Of a stretch of DNA of 64,000 nt, positions 10,416 to 22,824 are shown piece by piece; the first letter of the stretch is position 1, and each line of letters begins with the position of its first letter. The position numbers and the translations under genes were made by a program. The stretch spans positions 3,161,510-3,225,509 of the forward strand of contig JAJEKV010000046.1 in the NCBI GenBank assembly GCA_021234155.1, in the 5' to 3' direction. Below the pieces are notes generated by a model. The model did not search any database. It was not told where the DNA came from and saw only the letters and a list, made by a program, of their open reading frames with translations. Source of the DNA: Isoetes taiwanensis (lineage: Eukaryota; Streptophyta; Lycopodiopsida; Isoetales; Isoetaceae).

Positions 10416-13400
10416 AGCTGGTTTCTTGGAATGTTCGGGGTGTTGCTTCCTCCCCAACTAAAAGGAGCAGACTTTCCATGGCTCTTGCTAGAATGAATTC
10501 AGATTTCTATTGTCTACAAGAGCACAAGTGCAAAAAAGAGGATGTGCAAAAGGTAGCTTCTGTGATCGGTAGGAAATATAACGTCTTGGTGGCTGCAGCA
10601 GACTCGGCAAAAGCGGGGGTTCTTACAGCATGGAGACATGATATAGCAGTCACATTCAGTCATGCTGACAGATTTGGTCGCTGGATCATTATCAAGTGGT
10701 TTGATAAGGGTCAAGAGTGGGGACTAGTGAATGTGTATGCACACAATAGACCTCGTCAGAGAGGTGCACTCTGGGCTGCTTTGAGATCCAAACTAGTTCG
10801 ACTGGGGGCTCATGTTGCATGGTTGCTGGTGGGTGACTTCAATATGGTGGAGTTGGAAGTTGATCGGTGCGGCAGAGGATCAGAAGTCATTCAAGGCTTT
10901 GAACGTGAACAATGGCAGCGCTTGATACATGATTGTGGCTTGGTAGAGGTGGATGGCGATGGAACCTTCACTTGGTGCAATGGCTGGCTTGGGGCTGGTA
11001 GAGCATATGCACGTCATGACAGGGGCTATTATAATGCATTGGCAGCTACATATTTGCATAATTTCTCTCGCCAAAACATGCTTGGCAGACTCTATTTCGG
11101 ATCACAATCCATAATATTTCTCTTGTTCTCGGGGATGGGGCATAGCAGGACCAAGACTTATTTCAAGTTAAACACTTTATACTTGAAGGATGAGGAGTTT
11201 AAAGATGGATGCAAGCAAGCCTGGTCCTCTGCATTTGTGAGAAGGAAAGGAATGGCTGGGATTGTTGATGCTCTAGCTGCCGTGAAGTCCTTTGCTAAGA
11301 ATTGGGGTCGTCGTCGGAAGTTCTTTACTAATCGAGGGATTTTGATTGCTTTGTACCAACAATTAGTGGCTTGCGGTCTGTTGTACCATCGGATGCCCAG
11401 CCAGAGAAGCGATTTTGGCCAAGCATTAGACGGATGGAAGTTGAGCAAGTTCATCACGCCGAAAGTTAAAGTGGGCTGCAATGGTTCAAAGAGGGGATCG
11501 TTGCCTGAGGCTTCTTTTTAGAGCTGCAAAAATTTGGAGACAAGCTTCTGCGATGGTGTCTCTCCAAGTTCAAGATGGGCCTCTCATCTCTGATCCTCAG
11601 CAACTTAAGTTCTTTCTGCATGGTCACTTTTCTTCCTTTTTTGCTGCTCGTCGTCTTCCCTTCCAATCAGATTTTCAGGAGGCATTACTGGCAAAGATAC
11701 ATCCTATTATATCTGAGGAACAAAGAGCTACTCTAGAAGCAGAGATTACGGTGAATGATTTAGCAGATGCTACCTTCCTTTTGAAGAAAGGAAAGTGTCC
11801 TGGAATTGATGGTATTCCTGTGGAGTTCTTTCAGGAGTTATGGGATTGTGTTGGCGATGATGTGTACGACGCGTTTCAGGATTTCAAGAGGCAAAGGCGT
11901 CTAGACAAAATTCTCAACTCGGGCTGCATTTCTCTTATTCCTAAGTGTAAGGAACCTTCAACAATTTCGGACTGGCGCCCTATCACCTTACTATCTTCTG
12001 TGTACAAGATTTTTGCCAAAGCTTATGCACAAAAGCTTCGGGATATTCTTGTTGATTCTATATCCTCTACACAGTCAGGATTTCTGCCATGACGATGCAT
12101 ATTAAACAATGTAGCTGCTGCCTATGAAGGTATTTATTGGGCTCGACTTCAGGGCCATGAAATTGTATATTTGAAGCTGGACTTTGCAAAAGCATATGAC
12201 GATGTTGGATTTGGGCCTTCTTAGAGAAATGTCTCTTACGCTTTGGTTTTGGTGCACAATTCACAGCTGATGTCATGAGGCTTCATTATTCTGCTCGCTC
12301 TTCTATTCTCTTCCAAGGGGAACCCTCAACATTCTTTCAGGTGGGTCGTGGCATCCGTCAGGGCTGCCCTTTAGCTCCATTGTTATTTACAGTTGTGGTA
12401 GAGGTCCTTGCCGGGTCTTCTCTCTTGCCGCACAGGAGGGAATCTTGCATGGACTTCCTATGAACAATGGGTCGCAGGAGATCTCAGAATCAATATCGCG
12501 GATGACACTTTCCTTTTCCGAGGGCAGATGAGCAAAATTTGCAGAATGCCATTTCCTTGTTGGATTCCTTTTCCCTAGCATCTGGTATTTTTGTGGGTTG
12601 GCAGAAGTGTACAGCACTATGGGCTTTGGACTCTCCAGTTCCACCATGTGTAGCTACCTTTCCATGGAAGATCCTTCCCCATGGTAAAGCAACCAAACTT
12701 CTCGGTATCCCTGTAGGTGTTCATATCTCATCAGGAGATGCATGGGAGGCAGTGATTAAGGGCTTGAAAAAGCACCTTTTTGGTGATCCACAAATGAAGC
12801 TTTCCATGGCAGGACGAATTGTTGTGGCTAAGTCAGTTTTAAGCAGCACTCATGTGTATATGGCTTCGTTCATGTTGGCTCCACAATCAAAGATACAACT
12901 TCTCGTCATGGTTGTCAGGAACTTCATCTGGGGAAACGAGGAGGGTGTCTTCTGTCAAAGTCAGTTGGGAAAAGTGCATGTTGCCAAAGCATTTTGGTGG
13001 CCTTGGAATGATTAATTTTCTTTTGCAGAGCAAGGTGATGATTTCTAAGTTCATTTGGAGAATTTTGAATAATGTGGATGAGTCCCCGGGTTCCCGCCTT
13101 GTTTATCAGTCTTTGCAAATGTGCATTTCTTTTGGGTCTCGGTCTCTTAGGCCACTTTTCCCCTGGGCTCTGTTCTATCCACTGACGGCATACCCTAATG
13201 CATCCCCATTTCTTAGAGGATTGCTAGTTGCATGGGAGACTGTACAATCTCTGTTTCATTTTCACCATCTTGCGCACACTAGCATGACTGCAAGTTGTTG
13301 GTGGATTCCATTGGATGGTGGTCCTCTGGTTGCTTCAGTCCACCCATTGACGCAGCGTCGATGGAGAGCAGCAGGTGTGCATATGATATCCGATTGGTAT

Positions 13401-14080
13401 AATAATCAAAGGCAGTTGCTGACATGGGAGGAGTTTAGAGCTAAGTTCCTCCTTTTAAGGTGGGATCGAGCTATTTGGCAGAAGGTGTCTTCAATTCTTC
13501 CCCCAGTAGCACAAGTGGATGACCCCCAGCCGTGGGTAATTCATGAGCATGTCAAAGCAGATAAGTTGGTGAATTCCATGTACAAGGTCTTGCTTGATGC
13601 TGACGTCTTGCCTCCTTCGTCCAAGTGGCCTTTGGTCATTCCGGGGATCGGCGGCGCAAAGTGGAAGTGGGTATGGGATAAACTACTCCATCCCAAAGTA
13701 TCTGTTTTATGGTGGCAAGTCACTCATCGTTGTCTGCGCGTTAATATTCTGGTGCACAGATTTCGTCCAGAGGTGTCTGCACTTTGTCCCTTATGTGCAC
13801 AGGCCTCTTTCATTGCAATTTGAATAGCCAGCAGGTGTTATTAGCAGTTTATCCAAGTAGGTGGGATAATTTGGCAAAAAGGGCCTTTCATTTGGCTTTT
13901 TGCATGGATCATCTGGTCCATTTGGAAAAGAAGGAATCTTCTCATATTCAAAGGTCTTGCTTGTTCAGATGCACGTGTCCTTCTTGATGCCCAACAAATG
14001 AATTGTCAAAGCATTCAGTGCTCATCAATTGCTAATGAGGTGAAGAGTCAGTATTTGGGAGCACTATCTTGATTCATACT
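10412..14080 (+). pseudogene. LINE ORF2: endonuclease, reverse transcriptase, zf-RVT
   Basis: Starts MKLVSWNVRG, the standard opening of plant L1 endonuclease. CLQEHKC (metal-binding Glu), WGLVNVYA, LLVGDFN and TWCNG follow. The SDHNP block at about 11098 is present but in a shifted frame. The RT begins near 11930 with LIPKCKEPSTISDWRPITLL and continues with KLDFAKAYD (12176), GRGIRQGCPLAPLLF (12345) and an ADDT motif at about 12500 (normally FADD; here IADDT). The C-terminal part (12852-13823) ends in a zf-RVT domain, WDKLLHPKVSVLWWQ with CPLC. Stops and shifts occur at about 11520, 12090, 12225, 12460 and 13015. This enzyme would nick DNA and reverse-transcribe LINE RNA in place. It is now dead. 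Confidence 0.88.
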
Positions 14081-14241
14081 TACTTATGAGTTTTTGCTTG
14101 CTCTTCATATTGTTTAGATGTTGTATTTGAGTGGGGTGGTTTTGCTCGTGGACATTCTCTCCAATCGAGTTATTAGTCCCCATTATACTCTAGAACCTTC
14201 TCTCGATAATAAAGGCTCAAGTCCTTCAAAAAAAAAAAAAA

Positions 14242-14704
14242 GACTTAATGATGGGCAGTCCTATGTTTGTTCTTTTATCTCTACTAGACATGTAAATTTT
14301 TCATTGGGATATTCATAGACAGGATAGTACAACTCTACAGAGGGGACATGTACTCTGAGGTTTGAATTCTCAACCTCCTTGTTTATGGTACCAATGTTGG
14401 TTGTACATAAATCCATAGAGTCTCTATAAAATTTATGTTGGTCTTTAAATGATGACAACAGGGTTTTTGGGGTTTGATATTTCAGCTCCCTACCTTGAAC
14501 ACCATTTACTGATCCATAATTAAGCTTGATTTAAACTTTGATACCTCTGTTTATACTTTGGCCAGTGTTAAGATATGGGCCTGGATATTACCAGGACAGA
14601 CAACCTCTCAATTTCTAACTAGGTTTAGTTCTTGAAGTATAGTATCAAGTATTTTGTAAAAAAAAATTTGCAACACAAACCATTAACATCCAACATATAA
14701 AAAT
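14242..14704. other. No gene seen
   Basis: AT-rich sequence downstream of the LINE poly-A. A short GGTTTGAATTCTCAACC at about 14357 resembles a tRNA box B, but no box A fits it. Confidence 0.5.
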
Positions 14705-14800
14705 TAAATCCCCCAACACATAACAACCAACACATAACAACCATTGATATTAGCAACCAACACATAACTACCATTGACATTAATTAACACAACCATTGGG
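14705..14800. repeat. Short AC-rich tandem repeat
   Basis: Several copies of CAACACATAACAAC and CAACCATTGA-type units follow one another, with small changes. It immediately precedes the repeat block at 14813. Confidence 0.6.
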
Positions 14801-14812
14801 TCCAACACATTT

Positions 14813-15080
14813 AAATTAAAATCCCCCTTAAACCCCTTGGTTTGGGTGCATATTCACACGGGTGACGAGGGCAAAGAGCCCTCATAATTGTATTTTGCAC
14901 GCATTTTAAATCAAAACCATATAGTATTCCGCTTGAAATCTTATAGTATTTTGCGAATCTTGTTATACAGTATAGCAAATTTTGTACTTGCATACCCCAC
15001 AAATGAGGAACTTTACGTACGGTGTAGATTAAGGAATAAGGGGTGAATATACCTATCCAACAGCTCTCGTTGCTCGGTCA
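14813..15080. repeat. Dispersed repeat, copy 1 (rearranged relative to copy at 23.9 kb)
   Basis: Two blocks recur at 23860-24170. Block Q (14813-14865, containing GGTTTGGGTGCATATTCACA) appears there in reverse complement. Block P (about 14925-15075, containing TATAGTATTTTGC, GCATACCCCACAAA and CATCCAACAGCTCTCG) appears there in the same orientation. The order is Q-P here and P-Q' there. This is what would be expected from partial copies of one element with inverted ends. Confidence 0.7.
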
Positions 15081-17983
15081 CATGAATTTATTAAGAGACT
15101 AGATCTTTTGTAGAACATCATGCACATAGAGCTTCTCCATGCTACAAAGATATGAGAATTCGTGTGGAAGCATACATGAAACTGATAGAGAAGCTTGCAC
15201 TAGTTAGGAAAAAACCAACCGGCTGAATAAAGCACCAGAACCAAATCAAATGAACATATCAATATTAAGTTACATCATATCCTACCTTGATGATTGTTGC
15301 TCCTTCACAAGCTATATCGTAATCATGACCCTAGTAAAGCAATGACAAATTATTTTAGACTACAACAAAGGAATTATTGCCTCCTGAAAACTTGGCATAG
15401 ATACAGAAACATTTGCATCCTCAGAATTGATTCCAGACATATAGATTGTTGTGGCTTATTTTCCTTGCATGCTCAGAACTTATATATTCATGGTGCTTTC
15501 ACTCCAGAAAAGCCACAGTTCTTTGCAAGTAAAAAGGGTCGTTCCGGATCTTTGTGGCATGCAATATCATCTTTACCCAACCTGCAATTTTCTTGGGCCA
15601 TGGTTGCAAAATTCAAATAAATCCTTAAGAATGCCTAGCAACATCGACCTACATTTCAAGCTCCACACACCTTGTTAGTCTCTGCAATTATCCAAAACTC
15701 TATGCATTTTTATTCACTAGCAACCATAACCTTGGCAAGGAAAATATTCTATCCAAAGTGCCAACTTTAGCTACAACAAAGTTTGTCATGTATCAGAAGA
15801 TGTCTAACCCTTTATCACCATGTTTTCTAAGCAACAATCTAGCCTTTGTGCCATTCTTCTATTGGCACTCTGTGCAAGACCAACGTGTTTGGATTTACAA
15901 CATAATTTAATATTAATGTACATGTTATAGAAGTTCACAGCCCTTGCATATCTATACACTCCACTTCATTTCTAATAATTGACATCCTTGCTAGTAATAC
16001 TTATCTCCAATTCGTGGTAAAGAATGCTCTAGATTCATCTATCTATTTTGAAAGCATATTCTACGGTCTATCTTCCATACTTCCGTTTTCACTATTCTAG
16101 TTATGAGCTCACTCCATCCTCCAGTTGTTATGGCTTGTCTGCAAATCCAACTAGATTCACAGTATGGTCCAGTAAATCATTGCTATACTACTTCATTGTG
16201 CTATCCAGCTAGATTCCAGTCATTCCATCTGGAAATACCATACTGTGCTTAGGGGCATTATATTCCTCCTCAAAACCTAGGGCCTATAGTAGCCAGGTTG
16301 AAAGATATCCTTCTAGATGGTTATCAGTCATGGTTTCAGCACATTCATGTCTGTAAACCAGTTTATTGCCTTCAGAAATAGTTATCATTTTTATCTGGGT
16401 AGATTCGTGGCAGAAGGGACTCATGCATTTGTTGAGATAAACTTCCATTTCCTTTGGCTAATTGTTTACCTCTATAGTTGGAATGATATCCCTAGGCAAA
16501 ATCTCCCATGCCTATTGGAGCTTGGTCATGGTAACATTTGAGATGAGCGTATATACTATAGTTCCAGGATGAAGAAGTCTAAGAAGGATAATCGGTTCGT
16601 AGTTGGCTCGAGGTTGCTATTTTGTGGTATGAAGGTGCTATTGTACATACATCAACAAATTTTGTTAATTATAGTGTTCTTCTATGACTTTGCAAGTATT
16701 TTGTCAAGGGGCACCATCGGGCTAGGTTTCTATCCAAGACTTATTCAGTTTAATCTATTTCATGGTTGCAATTATAGTTATATAGTCTCGAACCTTGTTT
16801 TCTTAGTATCTCAAGCTTTCAGTACTTGTCCTTTCTTTTTCCATATATTGTCAAAGGTAATTCTACTTTGACTTACATTATACTACTTTCTATTGAATAA
16901 TTAAAAGTCCCCTTTCATAAAAAAAGAAACTAGCAGTAATGCAGGCTTGGAAAATGGGTTAGGTCTGTTGCAATTAGTTTATGAAGCTAGAGTGGACAAG
17001 AAAGACATTTAAATTAGTGTTTATTAGAATAGAAGGAAGAAGAGTAGTTTTTATGTGGTGTTGTTTAATACTTGTCTTAAATGTGTTGGCTCGGCAAAAT
17101 CGACATATTACAAATTACTAAGTATAATGTGAATAAAGTTGCCGAGAGCGATGACAATGACCACGACCACGACGTTGTTGTTGTTGTTGCTATTGCTGTT
17201 GTTGATGCTGCTACTATACAACTTGCAATCTTCTATCTCAACTTTTGCATCTTGTCACTTTTCTACAAGTATGTATATGGAAAATCATTCTCAACACTCC
17301 TTTCTACTTGAATCCTAATAAGCATGTCAAAGTTTTTGCAAGTTTTCTCCCCTTCATTTTTGCAAGTTTTTGTAGGATTAGGCATCTAAGAGCCCTTAGT
17401 TTGACGGATCTCTAACATGGAAGCATCATGGCTGTAATTTTTTATGATGCATCTGTTGTTCTTACTATATTCATGCTTCAATTAATTTTAACAAAATAGC
17501 TTCAGCTTTTAATCTACAAATTTGCCTAAATAAAAAGTAGAATCTCTCATTTTATAACTTCTGATAGTAATATCATAATTTTATTGTTTACCTTGAATTC
17601 AGCTTTGGTTAAAAGAAGACAGCTTAGAAAGATGTACTAAACATGAGGCGATATAAGCGATTCATAGATTGTCTATAAAGGGGCTGAATAAGGGGCTCAC
17701 AAATTGAAGTTATCTACTTATAGAGGCATTATCAAGTAATAGATATTGGCCAAAGAAATACATAACTCACTAAATCATTGGAAAACCCATTTAAACATTA
17801 GGGAGAGCGCCCAAAATAAGTTACTTGCTCACCGATTGCATTCATCCTCAACTAAGATAAAGCTTCACATACTCCAAGAGGAACTAAAGTCTCTTTCTAG
17901 TTATAATCCATCATGATTTGCATACATTCCACTTGTTTCAACCAAGTGAGGAACTAAAAGCATCTTATTAATTGAAATCCATC
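15081..17983. other. No gene recognised
   Basis: AT-rich DNA with only short, unconvincing frames on both strands. A GTT trinucleotide run lies at about 17173-17205, and a small A-run at 16918. No transposon ends or RNA gene could be supported. Confidence 0.5.
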
Positions 17984-18715
17984 ATGATTTTTTTTTAAGG
18001 ACGAAAGCCAAAAGGTTTATTAATCAGAGATAAAAAGTACAAAATTTATATCTCTCATCTAACTGTATAAGCACAAAAAAGATGCCACAGGAGCACGAGC
18101 ATAGAGCATAATATACTTACTCCAGAATAGGAGACTAACGATAAGAATTAATTTGAAGATACTGAATCCAAATACGTTCCATCATTTCTGACTCAAATGA
18201 GGAACACTGGTAAGCTGTCATTATCTCCTTTCGGGCCACCATAATAACACCATGTGCAGATGAATAAATGCCCTGAAAAATGTGGCATTTGTGACGCTCC
18301 CATATCGACTACATGAGCCAACCAGAACCAAGATGGAATGCCCTCTGTTAAGCTGGGAACCATGCATTGGGATAGGATGCCAAGAGAATGCATCAGCAGT
18401 CCAATGCACTGTTAAACAAACCTTGTAGCCAGGACCACGCCGGCTAACCTCTGGACAATAGAAAAGACAGTGCTCAAGAGTCTCAATGTCTGAAAGGCAG
18501 AGCGGGCATGTTGTAGATATGTGAGGATCATAACGATGTCGGAAGGCATTAATATGCAGGCACATGTGAATAACCTGCCACCAAAGTACAGAACCTTTAG
18601 GGTGGAGCAACTTATCCCAAAGCCATTGCCATGTGCGATGCAGAGTGAGTTGTGGAACCTGTAGATGCCACCCATCTGGCAATGGGAGGGGTTGTGGTGC
18701 TATTGCACGTGTTTT
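17984..18715 (-). mobile_element. 5'-truncated LINE family A copy
   Basis: On the minus strand the frame 18682-18221 gives WLWDKLLHPKGSVLWWQ, then CPLCLSDIETLEHCLF. This is the same zf-RVT domain as at 13.66-13.80 kb, so the same family. The 3' end is marked by a T-run at 17984-17995, preceded on the minus strand by an AATAAACC stretch. The rest of ORF2 is missing, the usual outcome of incomplete reverse transcription. The frame is broken after about 18230. Confidence 0.82.
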
Positions 18716-19086
18716 AAAAAAGTTTATGTTGGTTGTTTTCTAATAGTGATATTAGCATCAATTTCTTCCTTAGAATTGTAGTAAAGAGCTCATCCTCAAC
18801 ATTTGCCACAATACGATAAAGGGTTCCATTTTTATGCTCAAATAAACCTATTTTAATCTCGATAATCAATCTAGACAGGTATCCAAAGATAGATTATGCC
18901 CTTCTTTTCATTGCCCACAATGATATAAACTAGCAAGTTCCTTAGTTTGATACATAGCAATGCCAAGTGGAATGGAAAAAGACGCTAAAAAAAGCATCAA
19001 GATGTGACAGGAAATCGAATTTGTCAACCTATAAATGCTAAAAGCTCTTACCAGTCAACCAATCCAATTACAGTTCAGAAGATTAT
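18716..19086. other. No gene seen
   Basis: AT-rich spacer between a LINE fragment and a SINE. Nothing recognised. Confidence 0.5.
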
Positions 19087-19313
19087 AGATAAATAGATAG
19101 ATAGATAGTAGTTTTAACGTCACGCCTCTAGGCAGCATCCAACTGGACATGTGACCACACACCACACTACATTGCTTGGTTGGGCCCTGCCCCCAACCAC
19201 CTTACATTGCGCCTGTTGAGATTTGACCTCAATCAGCATCGAAAAGCGATTAGGTCTCGAACTCGAGACCACATTGCTAAGGAACTAGTGTGTTACCACT
19301 AGACCAAACGCCC
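19087..19313 (-). mobile_element. tRNA-derived SINE
   Basis: The minus strand has an RNA polymerase III box A, TGGTCTAGTGG (19296-19306). About 33 bp further is a box B, AGTTCGAGACC (about 19253-19263), the spacing of a tRNA gene. A non-tRNA body of about 150 bp follows and ends in an (ATCT)n tail (19087-19109 on the plus strand reads GATA repeats). The tRNA part lacks a foldable cloverleaf 3' half. No clear target duplication was found. Confidence 0.75.
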
Positions 19314-19680
19314 AGACGCACGTATAACATTTGTTGTGAAGGGAAAAAGTGGCATTAGCATAGTAGAGTAATGATGAGTATGGTTGCCAGTACAATATTT
19401 GATCCTGCCAGCTTGCAACTAGCACCAAAATTTACTGCTGATCATGCTAGTGCACCTGGATAGCAGACATTGAACGATTTATTTTTGGCAATTATAGTTC
19501 TGGAGGTTATGTATAGTATTAAGTCGTGTGATTCTATGTCTTGGTATAGAACCTAACTGAACTACAAATGTCGATACTTATGTTTAGAGGCAACTATATG
19601 ATGTAATGGTCATTGCATCCATTTAAATTTGGGGTAGTACTCTTAACGTTAACACCATAGATATAACAACAAAAATCAAA
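19314..19680. other. No gene seen
   Basis: Anonymous AT-rich DNA between the SINE and the AATCT array. Confidence 0.5.
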
Positions 19681-19975
19681 ATTAACCTAAAGGAATCTTC
19701 ATAGAATCTAAGGGATCCCAAGAGAACCTACATAGAATCGTGGGGAATCTAAGTGAATCTTTGGACAACCTCTGAGAATCTAAAAGAATCTCAAGAGAAT
19801 CTTAGCAAATCTATAGGCATCTCTAGAAAATCTTTGAGAATCTAGGGGAATCCAAGAGAATCTTCATAATCTCTTCGAGAATATAGGAGAATCTTTATAA
19901 AATCTAAATGGATATTTGGGAATCTAGAGAAATATTTATAGAATCTAAAAAATCTAGAGGAATCTTCCACATTGG
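19681..19975. repeat. Degenerate AATCT minisatellite, array 1
   Basis: AATCT recurs mostly every 10-11 bases (for example AATCTAAGGG, AATCTAAAAG, AATCTCAAGAG), with variable linkers rich in A and G. It is the same family as 21537-22680 and, inverted, 56995-57395. Confidence 0.85.
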
Positions 19976-20438
19976 TGTGTTTTGCAGGGTCGACTTCATG
20001 CAGTCCTTCATAGTACACACACTTGTATATATATAGAAATATATTGGATGGGGGGCATCATTTTTTGTTGGTATATAGACATTAATCCTGGCCCTCCAAA
20101 GTTTGAGGTGGCACAATTATGGCCATCAGATTTGATAGGGGCATGCACGGGCATGCATGGGGGCATGCACCACATCCCCGGACCGTTAGATCAAAAGGGG
20201 AGGATAAATCCTGGCCCTTGATTTTTGTGAGGAAGGTACCAAAAAATGAATTTGGTGTAGCAGATCTTAACCGTTAGATCAAAAGGTGAGCATAAATCCT
20301 AGCCATTAACTTTTTATTATTAAATTGATTTTTTTTTTAGGTGAGGTGGCACCCTCATTAATAAAAGGGTAATGAGGTGGCAAAATATTTATGAATGAAC
20401 TTTCTAGAAAGCTTCCTTCTATTTGATCGCCTTCAAAG
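19976..20438. repeat. Conserved minisatellite flank and CCGTTAGATC repeats
   Basis: 19986-20035 (CGACTTCATGCAGTCCTTCA, then ACTTGTATATATATA) recurs in reverse complement at about 56935-56990, next to another AATCT array. After it come GCATGC clusters (20140-20170). Two copies of a unit, CCGTTAGATCAAAAGG with ATAAATCC, lie at about 20184 and 20270. The CCGTTAGATC motif is common near ends of plant DNA transposons, but no complete element was defined. Confidence 0.6.
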
Positions 20439-21382
20439 CATAGTTACCCGGAACGGGAACTTTTTGGAAACTTTGACCCAAAATCTGGAACGGGAACGGG
20501 AACGGATGGGAACGGGAACGACCAACATTCAAATTTTTCAATTTTGAAAATGGATTTGAAGTTCCCTTTGCTTAAAGAACATCTTAGAATACTTAAAATT
20601 AAAAAATGTTTCAAGGGGAGAGAGTTGCAAGCCTAAACATGTATAGCTACTCCGTAACAATAATATTAGAACTTTAAACAACATTTTCCCATTTAGAACG
20701 TACTTTTTTAAGTTAATATATTGCCATTTATCAAAACATACAAGTTGAAATATTTATATAGCATAAAGAATATAAGTCACACAATATAATAAGTTCTTAT
20801 AATTTCAAATCTTCTATTTTCATGGCCTTCATCAACCTGCAAAGCAGAATCAAGACATGTTTTAAATCACATAATAGCTAGAAAGTAGGAAATAGTACAT
20901 ATGTGAAATAAAAAAGGAATATTACTATTACCTTCATTTTGTTCCCCAAACCCTCAACCTCTTCATCTACTAAATCTTTTGCATTTTCATGACTTGTGTC
21001 TACTCCATTTTCATCCCCATCTTCTTCCACAAGCGAAACTGATAAGTAAAACTTAAAACTAATAATAAAACTCAAAAAGCTTACTGATTGTGGTCCTTAG
21101 TCAAAAGAGTCCTTTTTTTAATGCAGCCGTGGCTGCCATATTTGCCTACAATCCACGAGCAGCAAGGTCCTATATCTTAGTGAAGCTTTTGTGCAAGATG
21201 AATTCAACAAATAAAAACAGGCTGATCGAATGTCTTAGTGAAGCTTCTGTGCAAGATGAATGCAAAGAAAAAAATAGGTCACTTGGAATGTTATATGGGG
21301 AACATCCCCAATAGTTCCCGGAACGTCCGAAATGAACTAGTTCGAACGGAACGAAGTTCAACTTAGTTCCCTGTGAACTATG
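20439..21382. mobile_element. Non-autonomous hAT-like element (944 bp)
   Basis: The left end CATAGTTACCC and the right end GAACTATG form terminal inverted repeats beginning CATAGTT. The flanks are CTTCAAAG (20431-20438) and CTTCCAAAG (21383-21391), matching an 8-bp target duplication with a one-base indel; 8 bp is the hAT signature. Subterminal GGAACGGGAACG repeats occur near the left end and GTTCGAACGGAAC-type motifs near the right. No transposase frame is present. A local duplication (GTCTTAGTGAAGC...GTGCAAGATGAAT) lies at 21173-21262. Confidence 0.72.
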
Positions 21383-21536
21383 CTTCCAAAGGCACGAGTT
21401 TTGGCAAGAGAGGGGCTCTGGATGAAGGTGGGACTCATCGCCATTAGATTCCTCTTGTCGAGAGCTTTCAAATGAGTAGTGCTTTGGCCAATGTGTTCGA
21501 ATACTAAGAATCTTTTTGGAATCTTCAAGTTTCAAG

Positions 21537-22680
21537 GAATCTATGGTAAGTTGAGGGAATCTAGGAGAATCTTTATAGGATCTTAGGGAATCCAGAGGAA
21601 TATCATGAGAATCTTAGAGAATCTATGGGAATCCCAAGAGAACATGTTTGAGAATGTAAGGGAATCTAAGGGAATCTTGATAAAATCTTCAAGAACCTAG
21701 AGGAATCTTGATGGAATCTTGGGGAGTCTAGGGGAATCTTCATAGAATGTATGGGATCTAGAGAAATCTCAAGAGAATCTTTAGGAATCTCAAGCACTTC
21801 TTTGGGAATCTAGGGGAATCTTGATAAAATCTCTAAGAACCTGGAGGAATCTTAATGGAATCTTAGAGAATGTAGAAGAATCTAGGAGAATCTTGATAGA
21901 ATCTTGGAGAATCTAGAGGAATCTTGGGGTATTCTTTTGGAATCTAGGGGAATCTTTAGAGAATCTTAGGGAGTCTCAAATAAATATTTGGGAATCTAGG
22001 AGAATCTAAAGGAATCTTCATAAAATCTTTAAGAATCTATGGTAATCCAGATGGAATTTTGGAGAATCTTGGGAAATCTTAATAAAATCTAGGGGAATCT
22101 CCGTAGAATCTTAAGAATCTAAGAGAATCTTTGGGAATCTAGGAGAATCTCAAGAGAATCTTTGGGAGTCTAGGGGAATCTTGCTAAAATTTTTGGGAAT
22201 CTAAGGGAATCTTGATGGAATCTTAGAGAATCTAATAGAATCTTCATAGAATCTTGAAGAATCTAGGAGAATCTTCATAGAATCTTTGGGAACCTAGAGG
22301 AACCATGAGATAATCTTTGGAAATCTAGGTGAATCTTAGGGAATCTTAAGAGAATCTATGGAAATCTAGAGGAATCTAAGGAAATTGTCATAAAATCTTT
22401 AAGAATATATGGGAATGTAGATAGAATTTTGGAGAATCTACGGGAATCTTAATAAAATTTAGGGGAATCTCCATAGAATCTTGATAATCTAGGAGAATCT
22501 TTGTAGAATCTTAAGAAATCTAAGAGGAAATCTAAGGGTATCTACAGGAATCTTGGTGTAATTTTGGAAAATCTAGGGGAATCTTCATAGGATCTTAGAG
22601 AATCTAGAGGAATCTCAAGATAATCTTAGGTATTCTAGGGAATCTTTATAGAATCTTGGAAAATCTAAGAGAATCTATTT
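21537..22680. repeat. Degenerate AATCT minisatellite, array 2 (about 1.1 kb)
   Basis: More than 80 AATCT or near-AATCT units are spaced mostly 10 or 11 bases apart, for example AATCTAGGAG, AATCTTGATAG, AATCTTGGAG. The average is close to one helical turn. No open frame survives and no longer unit is apparent. 22681-22824 is plain AT-rich DNA. Confidence 0.88.
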
Positions 22681-22824
22681 TTGTTTATTTATATTAAGTG
22701 TAGGTTAAATATACCAAAAGACTTTTTTCAAGGGAAGTGTAACCCTATATCAGATTTAGAAACTTTTCTAGAGATTTAAGTATCTGAAAAAGCATAGTCT
22801 CTTATGAACAGTATCAGGTAAAAA

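Larger units (their letters stand above)
8641..14241 (+). mobile_element. Decayed plant L1-type LINE (family A)
   Basis: ORF1 with a DUF4283-like nucleic-acid-binding region is followed by ORF2. ORF2 has an AP-like endonuclease, a reverse transcriptase and a zf-RVT domain in the usual L1 order, ending in a 3' UTR and a poly-A run at 14228-14241. Multiple stops and frameshifts make it inactive. The 5' end and target duplications were not located. A shorter copy of the same family is at 17984-18715. Confidence 0.85.

Noticed and set aside
14340-14370. GGTTTGAATTCTCAACC as a tRNA or SINE box B
   Set aside because: No box A at the right distance on either strand.
18289-18307. TGTGACGCTCC match to the gypsy LTR start
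   Set aside because: It lies inside LINE coding sequence and the similarity ends after about 11 bases.
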